64,000 nt of DNA from Candidatus Flexicrinis proximus (GCA_016712885.1 JADJQF010000021.1:1-64000), one strand, 5' to 3'. Counted from the stretch's first letter, positions 23,998 to 33,099 are shown. Program-made: numbers and translations. Notes: a model not told the origin generated them from the letters alone.

Positions 23998-25996
23998 CCT
24001 AACAGTCAAACGCGGCGCGTTTCTCGGCGTGCTGCTCCTAACACTGATGATGTTCATGGCTGCGTCGGCACAAGACACCGAACAGCCCCGCGCAACCAGT
24101 ATCAACCGGGTTGAACCACGGAATATCCAGGCCGGCGCGGGCGGTACGATCTCGATCTACGGCACGGGCTTCACTGAAGATTCGGTTGTCCGGCTCCGCG
24201 GTTTCGGCCTGCTGACCACCACGTTTATCAACACCGGCGCGCTGACGGCCGCGATTCCAGGGAATCTGCAGGCAGGCCAGTATGCCGTCGAGGTGCGCGA
24301 TCCTTCAGGTGACAGCCAGTGGGACCGCACGCTTAACGTCAGTGCTGCTCCGGTGCCGACAAGCCAACCGCAGCCTACCAACGAGCCTCCCGTTCCGCAG
24401 CCGACCAATGAGCCGGCGCCGCTGCCTACCCCACCCCCGGGTGAGCCACGCCTCACGGCGCGCGGCTACACAGTTGTGCCGGGCGTCATCAAGCCAGGCG
24501 ACGGACTGTCGGTGACGTTCGAACTCGTCAATCTGGGCAACCGCACGGCACAGAGTATCATCGCGGCACTCGATCCCGCAGGCAAGTTCCTGCCCAGCGG
24601 CGGGATTGCCTCGCTGACTGTGCCCGATATTGGCCCAGGGGGCACGTTCCTGGTCTCACTGTCGGCGATCGGCGCGCTGGATTTGCCCGCAGGGCCGACG
24701 GTTATCCCGATCAAACTGACCTATCGCGACTTCGAAGGCAAGACCTACGATTCAAGCGTGTCCTTCAGCGTCAATGTGGAATCGGTCAGCATATCGACCC
24801 AACTCACGGTGAGCGAATACATCACGACACCAAACCCGGTGGAGCCGGGGCGGGCGGTGCTGGTTCAAATCGTGGTGACCAACAGCGGAACGGTGATGGC
24901 GCCGCAGGCGCTCCTCAAAATCGGGGGAACCGACAGCATCCTGCTGGCCGGCCCACAAGGGGATAGTTTCCCGTTGGGCGATCTTGAACCCGGCGACAGC
25001 AGAACGATCAATGCGGAACTCGTCGTCCGGGCCGATGCCTCGGCAGGCCCGCAGCCCCAGGCTTATACGCTGAGCTATCAGCAGGGCGCCGAAGTCAAGG
25101 AGTCGACCGGGACACTCACGCTGACGGTTGCCCAGGCCCAGGCGCTGGAGCCCTTGCTGCTGCTGGAGAGCTACGAAGTCAGCCAATCGACGCTCAAGCC
25201 AGGCGATACCTTCACGCTGACAGCCGTGCTGGCGAACGTGGGGACCGGCGCCGTGCAGAACCTGCTGGTGACTTTCGGTTCGGTCAGTGAAGATACAAGC
25301 GGTGGCTCCGGTGGATCGACGACGACCACGAGCAGTACCTTTGCCCCGTTGGGGACAGGCGGTTCGATCTTCGTGGGCAGCCTGGCTGCCGAGGGCGGTT
25401 CGACCACCCTCACCCAGGATTTCATCGTCAGCGGCAGCACGAAAAGCGGTGTGTATACGCTGCCCATCACGCTGCGCTATCCCAATGCCAAGCGCGAGAC
25501 GGTGACCACGGCACTCAACATCAGCCTGATCGTGGTCGTCCCACCGGAACTTCAATTCATAGATGTGCCGCTACCGCCTGAAATCTTCATGGGAGAGCCA
25601 GTCGGGATCGGCCTCTCATTCACCAACATCGGTAAGAGCGACGTAAACTTCCGCAGCGCTGAAGTCTCGGTCGAAAATGCCGAAGTCCTCGACGGTCAAT
25701 CGGTGTTTATCGGGACCGTCAAGGCTGGCGAAGAAGGCAGTATGGCCGCAACCGTCATGGCTACCGGCCCGGGGCCAGTCGTCGTCTCGGTCACGCTGAA
25801 CTACATCGACGAACTGAGCCAGCCGCGCAGCGTCGTACGTCAATATGAAACGGTCGCGGTTGAACCGCCGCCGATGCCGACTGATGATCCGTTCCTCCCG
25901 ACGCCGGAACCGGTCACGCCGGAGCCGGAGCCGGAACCGACATTTGCCGAGATGCTCGGCAAGGCGCTCCTCGGCCTCCTGGGACTGGGCAGCTAG
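23990..25996 (+). CDS. Exported protein with IPT/TIG and CARDB-like repeats
   Basis: A 668-residue envelope protein. A signal peptide (about residues 1-27, ending AASAQD) is followed by an IPT/TIG-like Ig fold (RVEPRNIQAGAGGTISIYGTGF). A Pro-rich linker comes next, then four Ig-like CARDB-type repeats of about 110-130 residues, each with the NxGxxxA/xxxLxPGDS pattern. A Pro/Glu-rich tail ends in a short hydrophobic stretch (KALLGLLGLGS). The domains suggest an extracytoplasmic structural or adaptor part of the ABC system encoded around it. The last hydrophobic residues are too short for a full membrane anchor. Confidence 0.75.
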   Translation: MRNLTVKRGAFLGVLLLTLMMFMAASAQDTEQPRATSINRVEPRNIQAGAGGTISIYGTGFTEDSVVRLRGFGLLTTTFINTGALTAAIPGNLQAGQYAVEVRDPSGDSQWDRTLNVSAAPVPTSQPQPTNEPPVPQPTNEPAPLPTPPPGEPRLTARGYTVVPGVIKPGDGLSVTFELVNLGNRTAQSIIAALDPAGKFLPSGGIASLTVPDIGPGGTFLVSLSAIGALDLPAGPTVIPIKLTYRDFEGKTYDSSVSFSVNVESVSISTQLTVSEYITTPNPVEPGRAVLVQIVVTNSGTVMAPQALLKIGGTDSILLAGPQGDSFPLGDLEPGDSRTINAELVVRADASAGPQPQAYTLSYQQGAEVKESTGTLTLTVAQAQALEPLLLLESYEVSQSTLKPGDTFTLTAVLANVGTGAVQNLLVTFGSVSEDTSGGSGGSTTTTSSTFAPLGTGGSIFVGSLAAEGGSTTLTQDFIVSGSTKSGVYTLPITLRYPNAKRETVTTALNISLIVVVPPELQFIDVPLPPEIFMGEPVGIGLSFTNIGKSDVNFRSAEVSVENAEVLDGQSVFIGTVKAGEEGSMAATVMATGPGPVVVSVTLNYIDELSQPRSVVRQYETVAVEPPPMPTDDPFLPTPEPVTPEPEPEPTFAEMLGKALLGLLGLGS

Positions 25997-26054
25997 CGTT
26001 CGGAATACAAGAACGCCCGTGTTGTCCCAAACGATGGGGACTTGAAATTCCGCT

Positions 26055-26088
26055 CCGCCGGCTCTCCAAACGTTTGGAGAGCCGGCGG
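26055..26088. repeat. Perfect 34-bp palindrome within the ABC operon
   Basis: Seventeen bases on each side of 26071/26072 are exact reverse complements, centred on CCAAACGTTTGG. It lies between the CARDB-like gene stop and the ribosome site of the permease (AAAGGAG at about 26100). No T-run follows, so it looks like an mRNA-processing or stability hairpin, or a protein-binding site, and not a terminator. Confidence 0.8.
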
Positions 26089-26111
26089 CGAATTCAGGCA
26101 AAGGAGAAATC

Positions 26112-27392
26112 ATGGAGCTCATACAACTCGCCGTCGGCAATCTGATGCGTGCCCGCGCGCGCCTGATAATGACTGCTGGCGGAGTACTGGTCGGTACCGC
26201 CGCCGTGATTCTGCTGGTAGCAATCACCATTGGCTTGCAGACCGCGGCGGAAGCTGGAATCGGCAATAATGCATCACTGACCGAAATGGATGTCTATCCG
26301 GCCTACAATCCCAATATCCCGTATGAAGACATGCCGCAGATGAACATCGATGCGGTCAGAGCCTTCCGCAGAATCCCCAACGTTCTCGCCGTCATTCCTT
26401 CCGCGAATCTCAATGGCGGAGGTGAGATCATAGCCGGCGATTACAACGGTTATGGAAGCGTTATAGGGGTGGACGTCTCCTTGCTGCCGTATATGGGGAT
26501 CAGCGCGGAACAGGGGGAGCTTGCCCTGGGCGAAGGCCAGGTTCTGATCGGGCCGGAAGTCGCCAAGAACTTCTATGACCCGGATGCCGAAGAGTGGACT
26601 CCGGTCGAGGTCGATTTGTTTACCACGCCGCTCAAAATGCGCATCTACCAGTGGTCCGGCGAAAACCCGGCCAACCAGACGATCAAACTGAATGTCGCGG
26701 GAATCCTTGCGCCCGGGTCGAGTTACGACTATTACGTGATCATGCCGATTCAGGACGTGATCGAGTACAACGAGTGGACCGACGGCACAGAATTTGATCC
26801 CGAGACATTCACCTTCGGGCGCGTCACCGTGCGGGCCAGAGATCGAGAGACGACTAACGAGGTGGCGACCGCCATCCGCGAATTGGGATACGAGGTCAGC
26901 GGTATGGCCGACTTCCTGAACCAGCTTAACCAGTTCTTTGGCACGATGCGCCTGATGCTGGGGGGAGTTGGCGGAGTCGCGCTGCTGGTCGCGGCTTTCG
27001 GGGTCGCGAATACCATGACCATGGCTATTCTTGAACGGACCAAGGAAATCGGCCTGATGAAGGCCATCGGGGCGTCGGATCGCGATGTCATGACGATCTT
27101 CCTGGTTGAGGCTGCGCTGGTCGGCTTTTCCGGTGGCGCGGCGGGGGTTGGTCTTTCGTTCTTCATCCAGAACCTGGTCAATACAGCGCTCCAGAACGCG
27201 CCCCAAGGCGAAGGAGGAATTAACTTCCTTCCCATTGATCCGAGCCAGCTGCAAGGAAATCTGTTCGTCATCCCACCGGAGCTGACGCTGTTCGCGGTGC
27301 TGCTGGCAACAGCCGTGGGCATCGGCGCAGGACTTCTGCCCGCCCTGCGCGCCGCCCGGATGCTGCCGGTGCTGGCTCTGAAGTCCGAGTAA
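26112..27392 (+). CDS. ABC transporter permease (MacB/FtsX type)
   Basis: A 426-residue permease. The N-terminal helix (LIMTAGGVLVGTAAVILLVAI) is followed by a large extracytoplasmic MacB-PCD-like domain (about 45-275). The C-terminal FtsX domain has three helices, including GVGGVALLVAAFGVANTM, then ERTKEIGLMKAIGASDRDV (the coupling helix typical of the family), and it ends ALRAARMLPVLALKSE. AAAGGAG precedes the ATG. It pairs with the ATPase at 23269. Substrate unknown. Confidence 0.9.
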   Translation: MELIQLAVGNLMRARARLIMTAGGVLVGTAAVILLVAITIGLQTAAEAGIGNNASLTEMDVYPAYNPNIPYEDMPQMNIDAVRAFRRIPNVLAVIPSANLNGGGEIIAGDYNGYGSVIGVDVSLLPYMGISAEQGELALGEGQVLIGPEVAKNFYDPDAEEWTPVEVDLFTTPLKMRIYQWSGENPANQTIKLNVAGILAPGSSYDYYVIMPIQDVIEYNEWTDGTEFDPETFTFGRVTVRARDRETTNEVATAIRELGYEVSGMADFLNQLNQFFGTMRLMLGGVGGVALLVAAFGVANTMTMAILERTKEIGLMKAIGASDRDVMTIFLVEAALVGFSGGAAGVGLSFFIQNLVNTALQNAPQGEGGINFLPIDPSQLQGNLFVIPPELTLFAVLLATAVGIGAGLLPALRAARMLPVLALKSE

Positions 27393-27405
27393 CGGAGACA
27401 AGAAA

Positions 27406-27424
27406 GGCGCATCCGAAATGCGCC
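27406..27424. terminator. Hairpin between convergent operons
   Basis: GGCGCAT (27406-27412) / ATGCGCC (27418-27424), loop CCGAA. On the minus strand it is followed by TTTCTTG, so it best ends the phoU transcript; on the plus strand the tail is only weakly T-rich. Confidence 0.55.
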
Positions 27425-27478
27425 AGCGTCGTTTCATCGATTGCGTGAACGGTGGGATCTACTTCGGCGGGTGGCGGG

Positions 27479-28102
27479 TTAACGGAACTCCTTAAACTCG
27501 CCGGTCGCCACGAAGATCGCACGTTCGCAGATGGCCGTGACGTACGTGCCGATCTGCTGGAGATTATGCGCGGACCACTGCAAGAGCAAGCGGCGCTCGG
27601 CTGGAATAGTCTGCGTCTCCTCACCGGTCAGGCGTTCGTAGGCTTCATTCAACTCGCGGTCACGCCGGACGGTCGCCTCGGCCAATCGGGCGTCTCCGTC
27701 GACGAAGGCCTTGACCGCATCGTTGACCATCTCCGCAGCAGTACGAGCCATCTCACTGAGTTCGTCCTTGATGGTCGTCGAGGTGCCGTTTTCGCCACTG
27801 CGAATGAGGCGAAGGCCCAAGTGTGCGACGTTGGCCGCATTGTCGCCGATCTGTTCGAGCGCCTGGCTGACGATCACCATACTGACCACCAACCGGACTT
27901 CCCGCTCCTTAAGCTGATGGGTCTCCAGCATCGCGTAGGTCATTTCCTCAATGCCAAAACGAACGCCATTCAGGCGAACGTCGTCGGTACTGACCTGACT
28001 CGCAAGGGCAGTATCGTGGGTTATGAGCGCCGTAGTACCTTGCAGGATTGCCTCTGCCACCAGGGTACTCAGTTGGATGAGTCGTTCGCGTAATCCAAGC
28101 AT
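27479..28102 (-). CDS. phoU: PhoU-family regulator
   Basis: A cytoplasmic helical-bundle protein of the PhoU family, which normally restrains phosphate uptake and the PhoR/PhoB signal. The 207 residues form two three-helix repeats; family features include VSQALEQIGDNAANVAHLG and the matching AHNLQQIGTYVTAICERAIF. The start at ATG 28102 is set by AGGAGA six bases upstream; the open frame extends about 60 codons further, but that part has no PhoU resemblance. No pst or pho gene is adjacent, so its partner is unknown. A hairpin lies in its 5' leader. Confidence 0.88.
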   Translation of the reverse strand: MLGLRERLIQLSTLVAEAILQGTTALITHDTALASQVSTDDVRLNGVRFGIEEMTYAMLETHQLKEREVRLVVSMVIVSQALEQIGDNAANVAHLGLRLIRSGENGTSTTIKDELSEMARTAAEMVNDAVKAFVDGDARLAEATVRRDRELNEAYERLTGEETQTIPAERRLLLQWSAHNLQQIGTYVTAICERAIFVATGEFKEFR

Positions 28103-28589
28103 CTGAAGTCTCCTAAAACGACGTACTGCCGACGAGGGTGTCGGCAGCACGTCACAGAGGGAGGAGGTTGTCTTACGCCGATGGTTGCGGCGTGACGTTT
28201 TCTTGGCGTTTAAGGCTGGCCCACCCGTGACATGGGGAACCAACGCTGTAGGGTACGAAACTCTCCATACCCTGGTTTCCGACAAAGCGCGCGTCGTCGG
28301 TCTGAAGTGAAGCAGGGAGCGAATGAGCTAAGACAGTACCGGATGACATACGTACATCGTACCTGTCGTTCAAAAGTTTCCCCGTCCATCGCTGATATTG
28401 CTCAAACCAGCGATGAAGACAGTATAAGGCGGGCACTCACCCGATAGCAGTAATGGAGGTCAGTGATGCGGCATGACATCTGTCACATGGGAACCGGGCC
28501 GGAAAGACGCGCGTGCCTTCCGGCTAAAGCCTTTTAAGGGTGGTCATTACCCTGGAATGGCAGCAGTGCCGCTAATGTGGAGCGGTGCT
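28103..28589. other. Intergenic region between phoU and the histidine kinase
   Basis: Non-coding as far as seen. It holds a hairpin CTGCCGAC/GTCGGCAG (28126-28133/28140-28147) in the phoU leader. It also holds a TGACATCTGTCA near-palindrome (28474-28485) and a GCCGGAA/TTCCGGC hairpin (28498-28504/28518-28524) past the kinase stop without a U-tract. No promoter was convincing on either strand. Confidence 0.5.
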
Positions 28590-29714
28590 CTAGTGCGGCA
28601 GTGTGACATTCAGAGTCGCGCCGCGGCCGGGAGAACTCATGATCTCCAGCGTGCCGCCGAGCATCCCGGTACGCTGTGCCATATTGTCGAGACCGCGTCC
28701 GCGCTTAACCGCATCGGGTTCAAAGCCTACCCCATTGTCCGAGATCGTCAGGACGATAGCCGAGCCGGTGTCTTCCAACTCAATATAGACTTCGGTGGCC
28801 TGCGAGTGGCGCACGATGTTGGAGAGCGTCTCACGCGTTAGCTGGGTCAGCATGTGAATCTTGTCTTCGGAGAGGTTCGTCAACCCTGACTGGATGTCGG
28901 TCACCAACCGCGCCGAACTTACGCCGCGAAACCCTTCAAAGACCTCATTGAGCTGTTCGCCAAGATGAACCGCGAAGCCAACGCCTTTGTTCAGGTCGCG
29001 GATATAGCGGCGCAGGTCTTCGATGATCCGGTTCAGGTCGGATGTCGCGCTCTGCATCTGTATGTCGAGTTCAGCGCCCGGCGCGTGGGTAATCCGGGCG
29101 ATGTCGAGCTTGATGCCGACGGCAAAAATCTGCTGAATAATGCCGTCATGCAGCTCCATCGCGATCCGGTCGCGTTCTTCGATGATCGCTAACCGGCGCA
29201 GCTGGTCATTGAGCCGCGCGTTCTCGATCGCGATCGCCGCATGGCCGGCCAGCATCATCACCAGCCGCTCGTCGGTCGGGGTGAACGGACGGTTATCCAG
29301 CCGGTCGCTGAGATACAGACTGCCCAGCGTCTCGCCCTTTGAAATGATTGGCACACCCAGAAAACTCGTCATCCGGGGATGATAGGCGCAAAACCCGGCC
29401 GAGCGGGGATCTTCCGACATATCCTCAAGCCGGATAGGATCAGGATGCCGCATCAATTCGCGAAGCAAGCCGTGACCCACCGGCAGATGATCCATCCGCT
29501 CTATTTGCCGTTCGGTCATGCCATAGGTGAAGAACTGTGCAAGCCCACCCGAGTCATTAGGTACACCCAGCGCAGCATAGCGGGCGTTAACCAGATGCGC
29601 CGCGATTTCGGCCAGCCGGCGCAGAACGCGTTCCAGACTGATCTCGGTCGTTACAGCACGCACCGCGTCACTCAAGGCATCCAGCTGCGAGCGTGGGGAC
29701 GGACCATCAGTCAT
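28590..29714 (-). CDS. GAF-domain sensor histidine kinase (NarX/LiaS-like)
   Basis: A soluble two-component kinase of 374 residues. GAF domain about 20-165 (MTSFLGVPIISKGETLGSLY); HisKA_3 dimerisation helix with the phospho-accepting His in AMELHDGIIQQIF near residue 187; HATPase domain with LTISDNGVGFEP and GRGLDNMAQRTG. There is no transmembrane segment, so the GAF domain likely senses a cytoplasmic signal, possibly redox or a small ligand. It is divergent from a NarL-type regulator at 29818, its probable partner. GAGG precedes the start. Confidence 0.92.
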   Translation of the reverse strand: MTDGPSPRSQLDALSDAVRAVTTEISLERVLRRLAEIAAHLVNARYAALGVPNDSGGLAQFFTYGMTERQIERMDHLPVGHGLLRELMRHPDPIRLEDMSEDPRSAGFCAYHPRMTSFLGVPIISKGETLGSLYLSDRLDNRPFTPTDERLVMMLAGHAAIAIENARLNDQLRRLAIIEERDRIAMELHDGIIQQIFAVGIKLDIARITHAPGAELDIQMQSATSDLNRIIEDLRRYIRDLNKGVGFAVHLGEQLNEVFEGFRGVSSARLVTDIQSGLTNLSEDKIHMLTQLTRETLSNIVRHSQATEVYIELEDTGSAIVLTISDNGVGFEPDAVKRGRGLDNMAQRTGMLGGTLEIMSSPGRGATLNVTLPH

Positions 29715-29761
29715 TGTGATAACCTCGCGGTTTAACAGGCGGCCTAACAGATTACAGGCAG

Positions 29762-29792
29762 GACATGTTAAGATGATAGCATCCTACATGTC
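29762..29792. promoter_or_regulatory. Inverted repeat between divergent kinase and regulator genes
   Basis: GACATGT (29762-29768) and ACATGTC (29786-29792) are exact reverse complements separated by 17 nt. They lie in the 100-bp region between the two divergent two-component genes. It is a candidate binding site for the response regulator. Confidence 0.45.
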
Positions 29793-29817
29793 AAATGCTT
29801 CGTTTAGGGGAAACTGC

Positions 29818-30480
29818 ATGACTCAAATCCGTATATTGGTCGTTGACGACCATGAAGTCGTGCGCATGGGCGTCAAGGCGATGCTGCAGCAGCACTCGAA
29901 TTTTGCGATCGTCGCAGAAGCTGAAAACGGCGAAGACGCAATCAAAGAGGCGCTAAAGCATCATCCTGATGTTGTTGTGATGGATGTACGTATGCCGGGT
30001 ATGTCCGGCATTGATGCGTGTGCGAAGATCACGGAACAGCTGCCCAACACGCGCGTAGTGATGCTTACTACCTTTGCAGAGGACGATCTCCTTTTTTCGG
30101 CGATTAGAGCCGGGGCGTCCGGTTATGTGTTGAAGCGCATTGGAAATCACGACCTGATCCGCACCATTGAGTCAGTCGCACGCGGAGAATCGGCGCTGGA
30201 CCCGGCGATGGTCGCCTCGGTCTTCCGTGAAGTCGCGCTGGCCGAAAAGCAGCGTGAAGCCTCGGTCTTCTCTGATCTGTCGGCGCAGGAACTGCGAGTT
30301 CTGGCCTCGATCGCCGACGGGATGACTAACCGTGAAATCGCCGCGAAGCTGTTTCTCGGCGAAGGCACGGTACGCAACTATGTGAGCAGCATCCTGGGGA
30401 AACTCAACCTATCTAACCGCGCGGAAGCGGCCGCTTTTGCTGTACAGCACCGCGTTAAGGATGTCATCGGGCAGGACTAG
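29818..30480 (+). CDS. NarL/LuxR-family response regulator
   Basis: A 220-residue two-component regulator. Receiver domain with acidic pair D10/D11 (LVVDDHEVVRMG), phospho-acceptor D56 (VVVMDVRMPG), Thr in VVMLTTF and Lys in GYVLKR; C-terminal GerE-type HTH (LSAQELRVLASIADGMTN, GTVRNYVSSILGKL). The start at ATG 29818 is fixed by AGGGGAAA four bases upstream; an upstream in-frame ATG at 29716 gives an unrelated extension. It probably pairs with the divergent GAF kinase and is followed by a good terminator. Confidence 0.93.
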   Translation: MTQIRILVVDDHEVVRMGVKAMLQQHSNFAIVAEAENGEDAIKEALKHHPDVVVMDVRMPGMSGIDACAKITEQLPNTRVVMLTTFAEDDLLFSAIRAGASGYVLKRIGNHDLIRTIESVARGESALDPAMVASVFREVALAEKQREASVFSDLSAQELRVLASIADGMTNREIAAKLFLGEGTVRNYVSSILGKLNLSNRAEAAAFAVQHRVKDVIGQD

Positions 30481-30530
30481 GACGGCGTGACTGCGCCACA
30501 GTACGGGTATCGCCCCATGTTTAACGATCA

Positions 30531-30558
30531 GGGCGCGTCAGAATTGACGCGCCCTTTT
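30531..30558 (+). terminator. Intrinsic terminator after the response regulator
   Basis: Perfect 10-bp stem GGGCGCGTCA (30531-30540) / TGACGCGCCC (30545-30554), then TTTT (30555-30558). Confidence 0.85.
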
Positions 30559-30607
30559 ACATGTCGCATAACGCCGATGCCGGAGCCTGACACGGCGTCA
30601 CGACTTT

Positions 30608-31081
30608 CTAAGCATGCGGATGCATCGGCGGGATGACAAGAACCGCGCAGGGGGCCTTTGGTAGAACATCCGATGCGACGCTGCCAAGTATGACCTTCCC
30701 CAGCCCAGTACGGCCGTGGGTGGCCATGACGATCAGATCGTAGCCTTGCTCGGCCACAGCGATGATCGATTCGACCACGCTGCCGGTGTGCACTTCGGGA
30801 ACCACCGTTAAGTTCTCATCCGCAATGCGCTCTGATACGCCCTTCAGATAGTCCCGGGTTGCCGCCAGGGCGCGGGGATCATGGGCATGCCGCGGATCGC
30901 TCGGCATCGGAACTGGCTGTCCCATAACACCGGCCATAACTAGTGACGCCGCCCAATCCTCTTCCAAAACAGATAACAGGGTGATCTGTGCACCAGGATC
31001 AGCAACAAGTTTCGCGTATTTTACCGCCTGCTCTGCCAGTTCCGATCCATCCAGTGTGACCAGGATTTTCTTGAACGACAT
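30608..31081 (-). CDS. Universal stress protein (UspA family, ATP-binding type)
   Basis: A single Usp domain of 157 residues. It starts KKILVTLDGSELAEQAV and carries the ATP-binding signature as GRTGLGKVILGSVAS, followed by CAVLVIPP. The presence of the Gly-x2-Gly-x9-Gly-Ser pattern places it with ATP-binding Usp proteins. GAGGAGGT precedes the ATG. It is monocistronic and converges on the response regulator. Its signal is unknown. Confidence 0.92.
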   Translation of the reverse strand: MSFKKILVTLDGSELAEQAVKYAKLVADPGAQITLLSVLEEDWAASLVMAGVMGQPVPMPSDPRHAHDPRALAATRDYLKGVSERIADENLTVVPEVHTGSVVESIIAVAEQGYDLIVMATHGRTGLGKVILGSVASDVLPKAPCAVLVIPPMHPHA

Positions 31082-31189
31082 GGCTACCTCCTCTGCTCAC
31101 TGGTTCCGGCTTGCCCGCCTGACTTGAACGGGTTTGCGAAACCTCTGTCTCATATAGTTTAGCATAATCAGCCTGGTCAACCGACGCAT

Positions 31190-31225
31190 GTGACAATTGC
31201 ATCGGGGCACCGCGATAGATGTCAC
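31190..31225. promoter_or_regulatory. GTGACA...TGTCAC inverted pair, site 1
   Basis: GTGACA (31190-31195) and TGTCAC (31220-31225), 24 nt apart. They lie between the stress-protein gene and the SH3b protein gene. The second half continues GTTCC. A near-copy lies at 32992-33026. Confidence 0.4.
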
Positions 31226-31369
31226 GTTCCAATTTCATGTCGAACGTTGAAATCGCGAGTCGTATAAAACAAACAATGTTACAATCTGATGAATTGAGCG
31301 GAGAATGGTGTGTTTCCCGCTCACATTCATCTGTAATCGACATAACGACAGGCTCACCAGGAGGTTTAC

Positions 31370-32968
31370 ATGTTCGCGAAAAACATTGCTCACGCGCCGC
31401 CGGCACACCGTCGATTCCGCCTCTCGATCCTAATGCTGATCGCCTTGGTCGCTATGGCCCTTCCAAGCAGCGCGCAACCGCTGACCTTACAATTCGGGGT
31501 CGGCGCGGTGGGGCAGATCGACGCCGCCGTACCTCTCTCATTATTTGTCTTTTCCGGACTTGAAGGCGAACTAGTTGCGGTAGAGATCTTCGGACTCACA
31601 GCCGGATTCACGCCCACCCTCACGCTTCTCAGCCCGTCACAGCAACCGATCGGCGCACCAACTGGAAGCGGAGGCGCTCTCTCGTTGGCGGCTGTACTGC
31701 CCGCGGACGGGAACTATTCTTTGCTGGTCGGCAGCCTGAACGGTCAGCCCGGCGAGTTCGCCATCCGTCTGGACGGCGGTGTTACCGGACAAGCCTTCCC
31801 GATGCTGCCGGACGAGCAGCTTCGCGCTGAGGTCGTGCCGAACGGCGTGCCGCAGGTCCTGACATTTGATGCCAGCCAGACCGGTTTTGTGCTGCAACTC
31901 GGCGACCCGTTTGCGACGGGTCCCACTCCCGACAACCTTCGCTTTGCCGCGCAGGTTGTCGCCAGCAGCGGCGGCCTGCTCGCCCAGTTTGACGGTGTGT
32001 ATGGCGCGCTGACGCTTGTTCCCGCCGGTTCCGGGCGCGTATACGTCGTTATTAGCGGGGCATCGCCGGAAGATGGCGGCGGCCTCGATATCGTCCTTCG
32101 TTCGCCAGGCACGCTGTCCTCGACGAGTTCTTCGACGTCTTCCAGCACTACCTCCAGCAGTTCGGACCCGGTAGCCACTCCAGAGGTTACCGGACCAGTG
32201 ACAACCACCTCGTCAACGGGGGAATGCACGCTTATTGCCGGTCCGAACGGGGTAAATGTGCGGGCGGGAGACAGCACGAACTTCGCACCGATCACCCAAA
32301 TCGAGCCGAACGGCACACGTGCCGTGACCGGCCGAAATGCGAATAACTCATGGTTTACGATCGACGTAAACGGCGCGGTTGGCTGGGTAGCGGCGCAAGT
32401 CGTCACACTCAATGGGAACTGTTCGAACCTGCAGGTATTGAGCGCGGGCAGCCCGCCGCCGCAGCCGACCAGCAGCAATCAGCAAGGGCCAACTGCAACG
32501 TCGACGGCGACAACCAGCAACAACCAGCAGCCCACACAGGAAAATACGCAGCCCGGACCGACAGCTACCCCAAGCGCGACCCCGACGGCGACTACCGCTG
32601 CGCCCACGGCGCCCCCTGATAACACGACTCACCGTTTCGATGTTAACCGGAATTCTGGGGGTACGCTGAACGAGGTGATTTCGTATCCGGATGGCGATAC
32701 GACCGATCGGATCGAGATGATTGTGGATCTGGGTCAGGTTGGTGGCGAGGCGACCCGCAACGTAACCCTGACACTGAACTGCAATGGCAACGGCACGCAG
32801 TTTGTACGCTTCACGCTCACCAGCCCCAACGCCCAGCGCTTCGGCTGTGGACAGAGCATCACCGTGCGCTACAGCGCGCCGTTCTCCACTGGCTACTACT
32901 ATGTTTTCATGGAGGATGGCGGGCCGGCGTATGTGAACTACACATTAGTGGCGTCCACACAGCCGTAA
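31370..32968 (+). CDS. Secreted SH3b-domain protein
   Basis: A 532-residue exported protein. Basic N-terminus and signal peptide (hydrophobic core about residues 18-33, cleavage near PSSAQ). A beta-rich N-terminal region (about 40-245) with a repeated PPC-like pattern; Ser/Thr linker (about 246-280); bacterial SH3 domain (about 283-350) with GVNVRAGDSTNFAPI and WFTIDVNGAVGWV; a long Gln/Pro/Thr linker; a C-terminal beta domain of about 110 residues. SH3b domains often bind cell-wall peptides or mediate surface contacts. AGGAGGT is well placed before the ATG. No anchor is visible at the C-terminus. Confidence 0.8.
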   Translation: MFAKNIAHAPPAHRRFRLSILMLIALVAMALPSSAQPLTLQFGVGAVGQIDAAVPLSLFVFSGLEGELVAVEIFGLTAGFTPTLTLLSPSQQPIGAPTGSGGALSLAAVLPADGNYSLLVGSLNGQPGEFAIRLDGGVTGQAFPMLPDEQLRAEVVPNGVPQVLTFDASQTGFVLQLGDPFATGPTPDNLRFAAQVVASSGGLLAQFDGVYGALTLVPAGSGRVYVVISGASPEDGGGLDIVLRSPGTLSSTSSSTSSSTTSSSSDPVATPEVTGPVTTTSSTGECTLIAGPNGVNVRAGDSTNFAPITQIEPNGTRAVTGRNANNSWFTIDVNGAVGWVAAQVVTLNGNCSNLQVLSAGSPPPQPTSSNQQGPTATSTATTSNNQQPTQENTQPGPTATPSATPTATTAAPTAPPDNTTHRFDVNRNSGGTLNEVISYPDGDTTDRIEMIVDLGQVGGEATRNVTLTLNCNGNGTQFVRFTLTSPNAQRFGCGQSITVRYSAPFSTGYYYVFMEDGGPAYVNYTLVASTQP

Positions 32969-32991
32969 CTCCACTCCAGTTTCCCCGGGGA

Positions 32992-33026
32992 GTGACATCT
33001 GGATCCAGAGATAGGCCAAATGTCAC
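32992..33026. promoter_or_regulatory. GTGACA...TGTCAC inverted pair, site 2
   Basis: GTGACA (32992-32997) and TGTCAC (33021-33026), 23 nt apart, upstream of the small gene at 33100. The second half continues TTTCC, like site 1. Confidence 0.4.
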
Positions 33027-33099
33027 TTTCCGGTAAATGCGAAAACGGTGTATTGTTTAGGTGTCCGTGTAGTGCGCGCTAGGAGCGGAGGGTACAGCT

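Noticed and set aside
28103..28285. N-terminal extension of phoU by about 60 codons
   Set aside because: Arg/Ser-rich and unlike PhoU; AGGAGA places the start at 28102.
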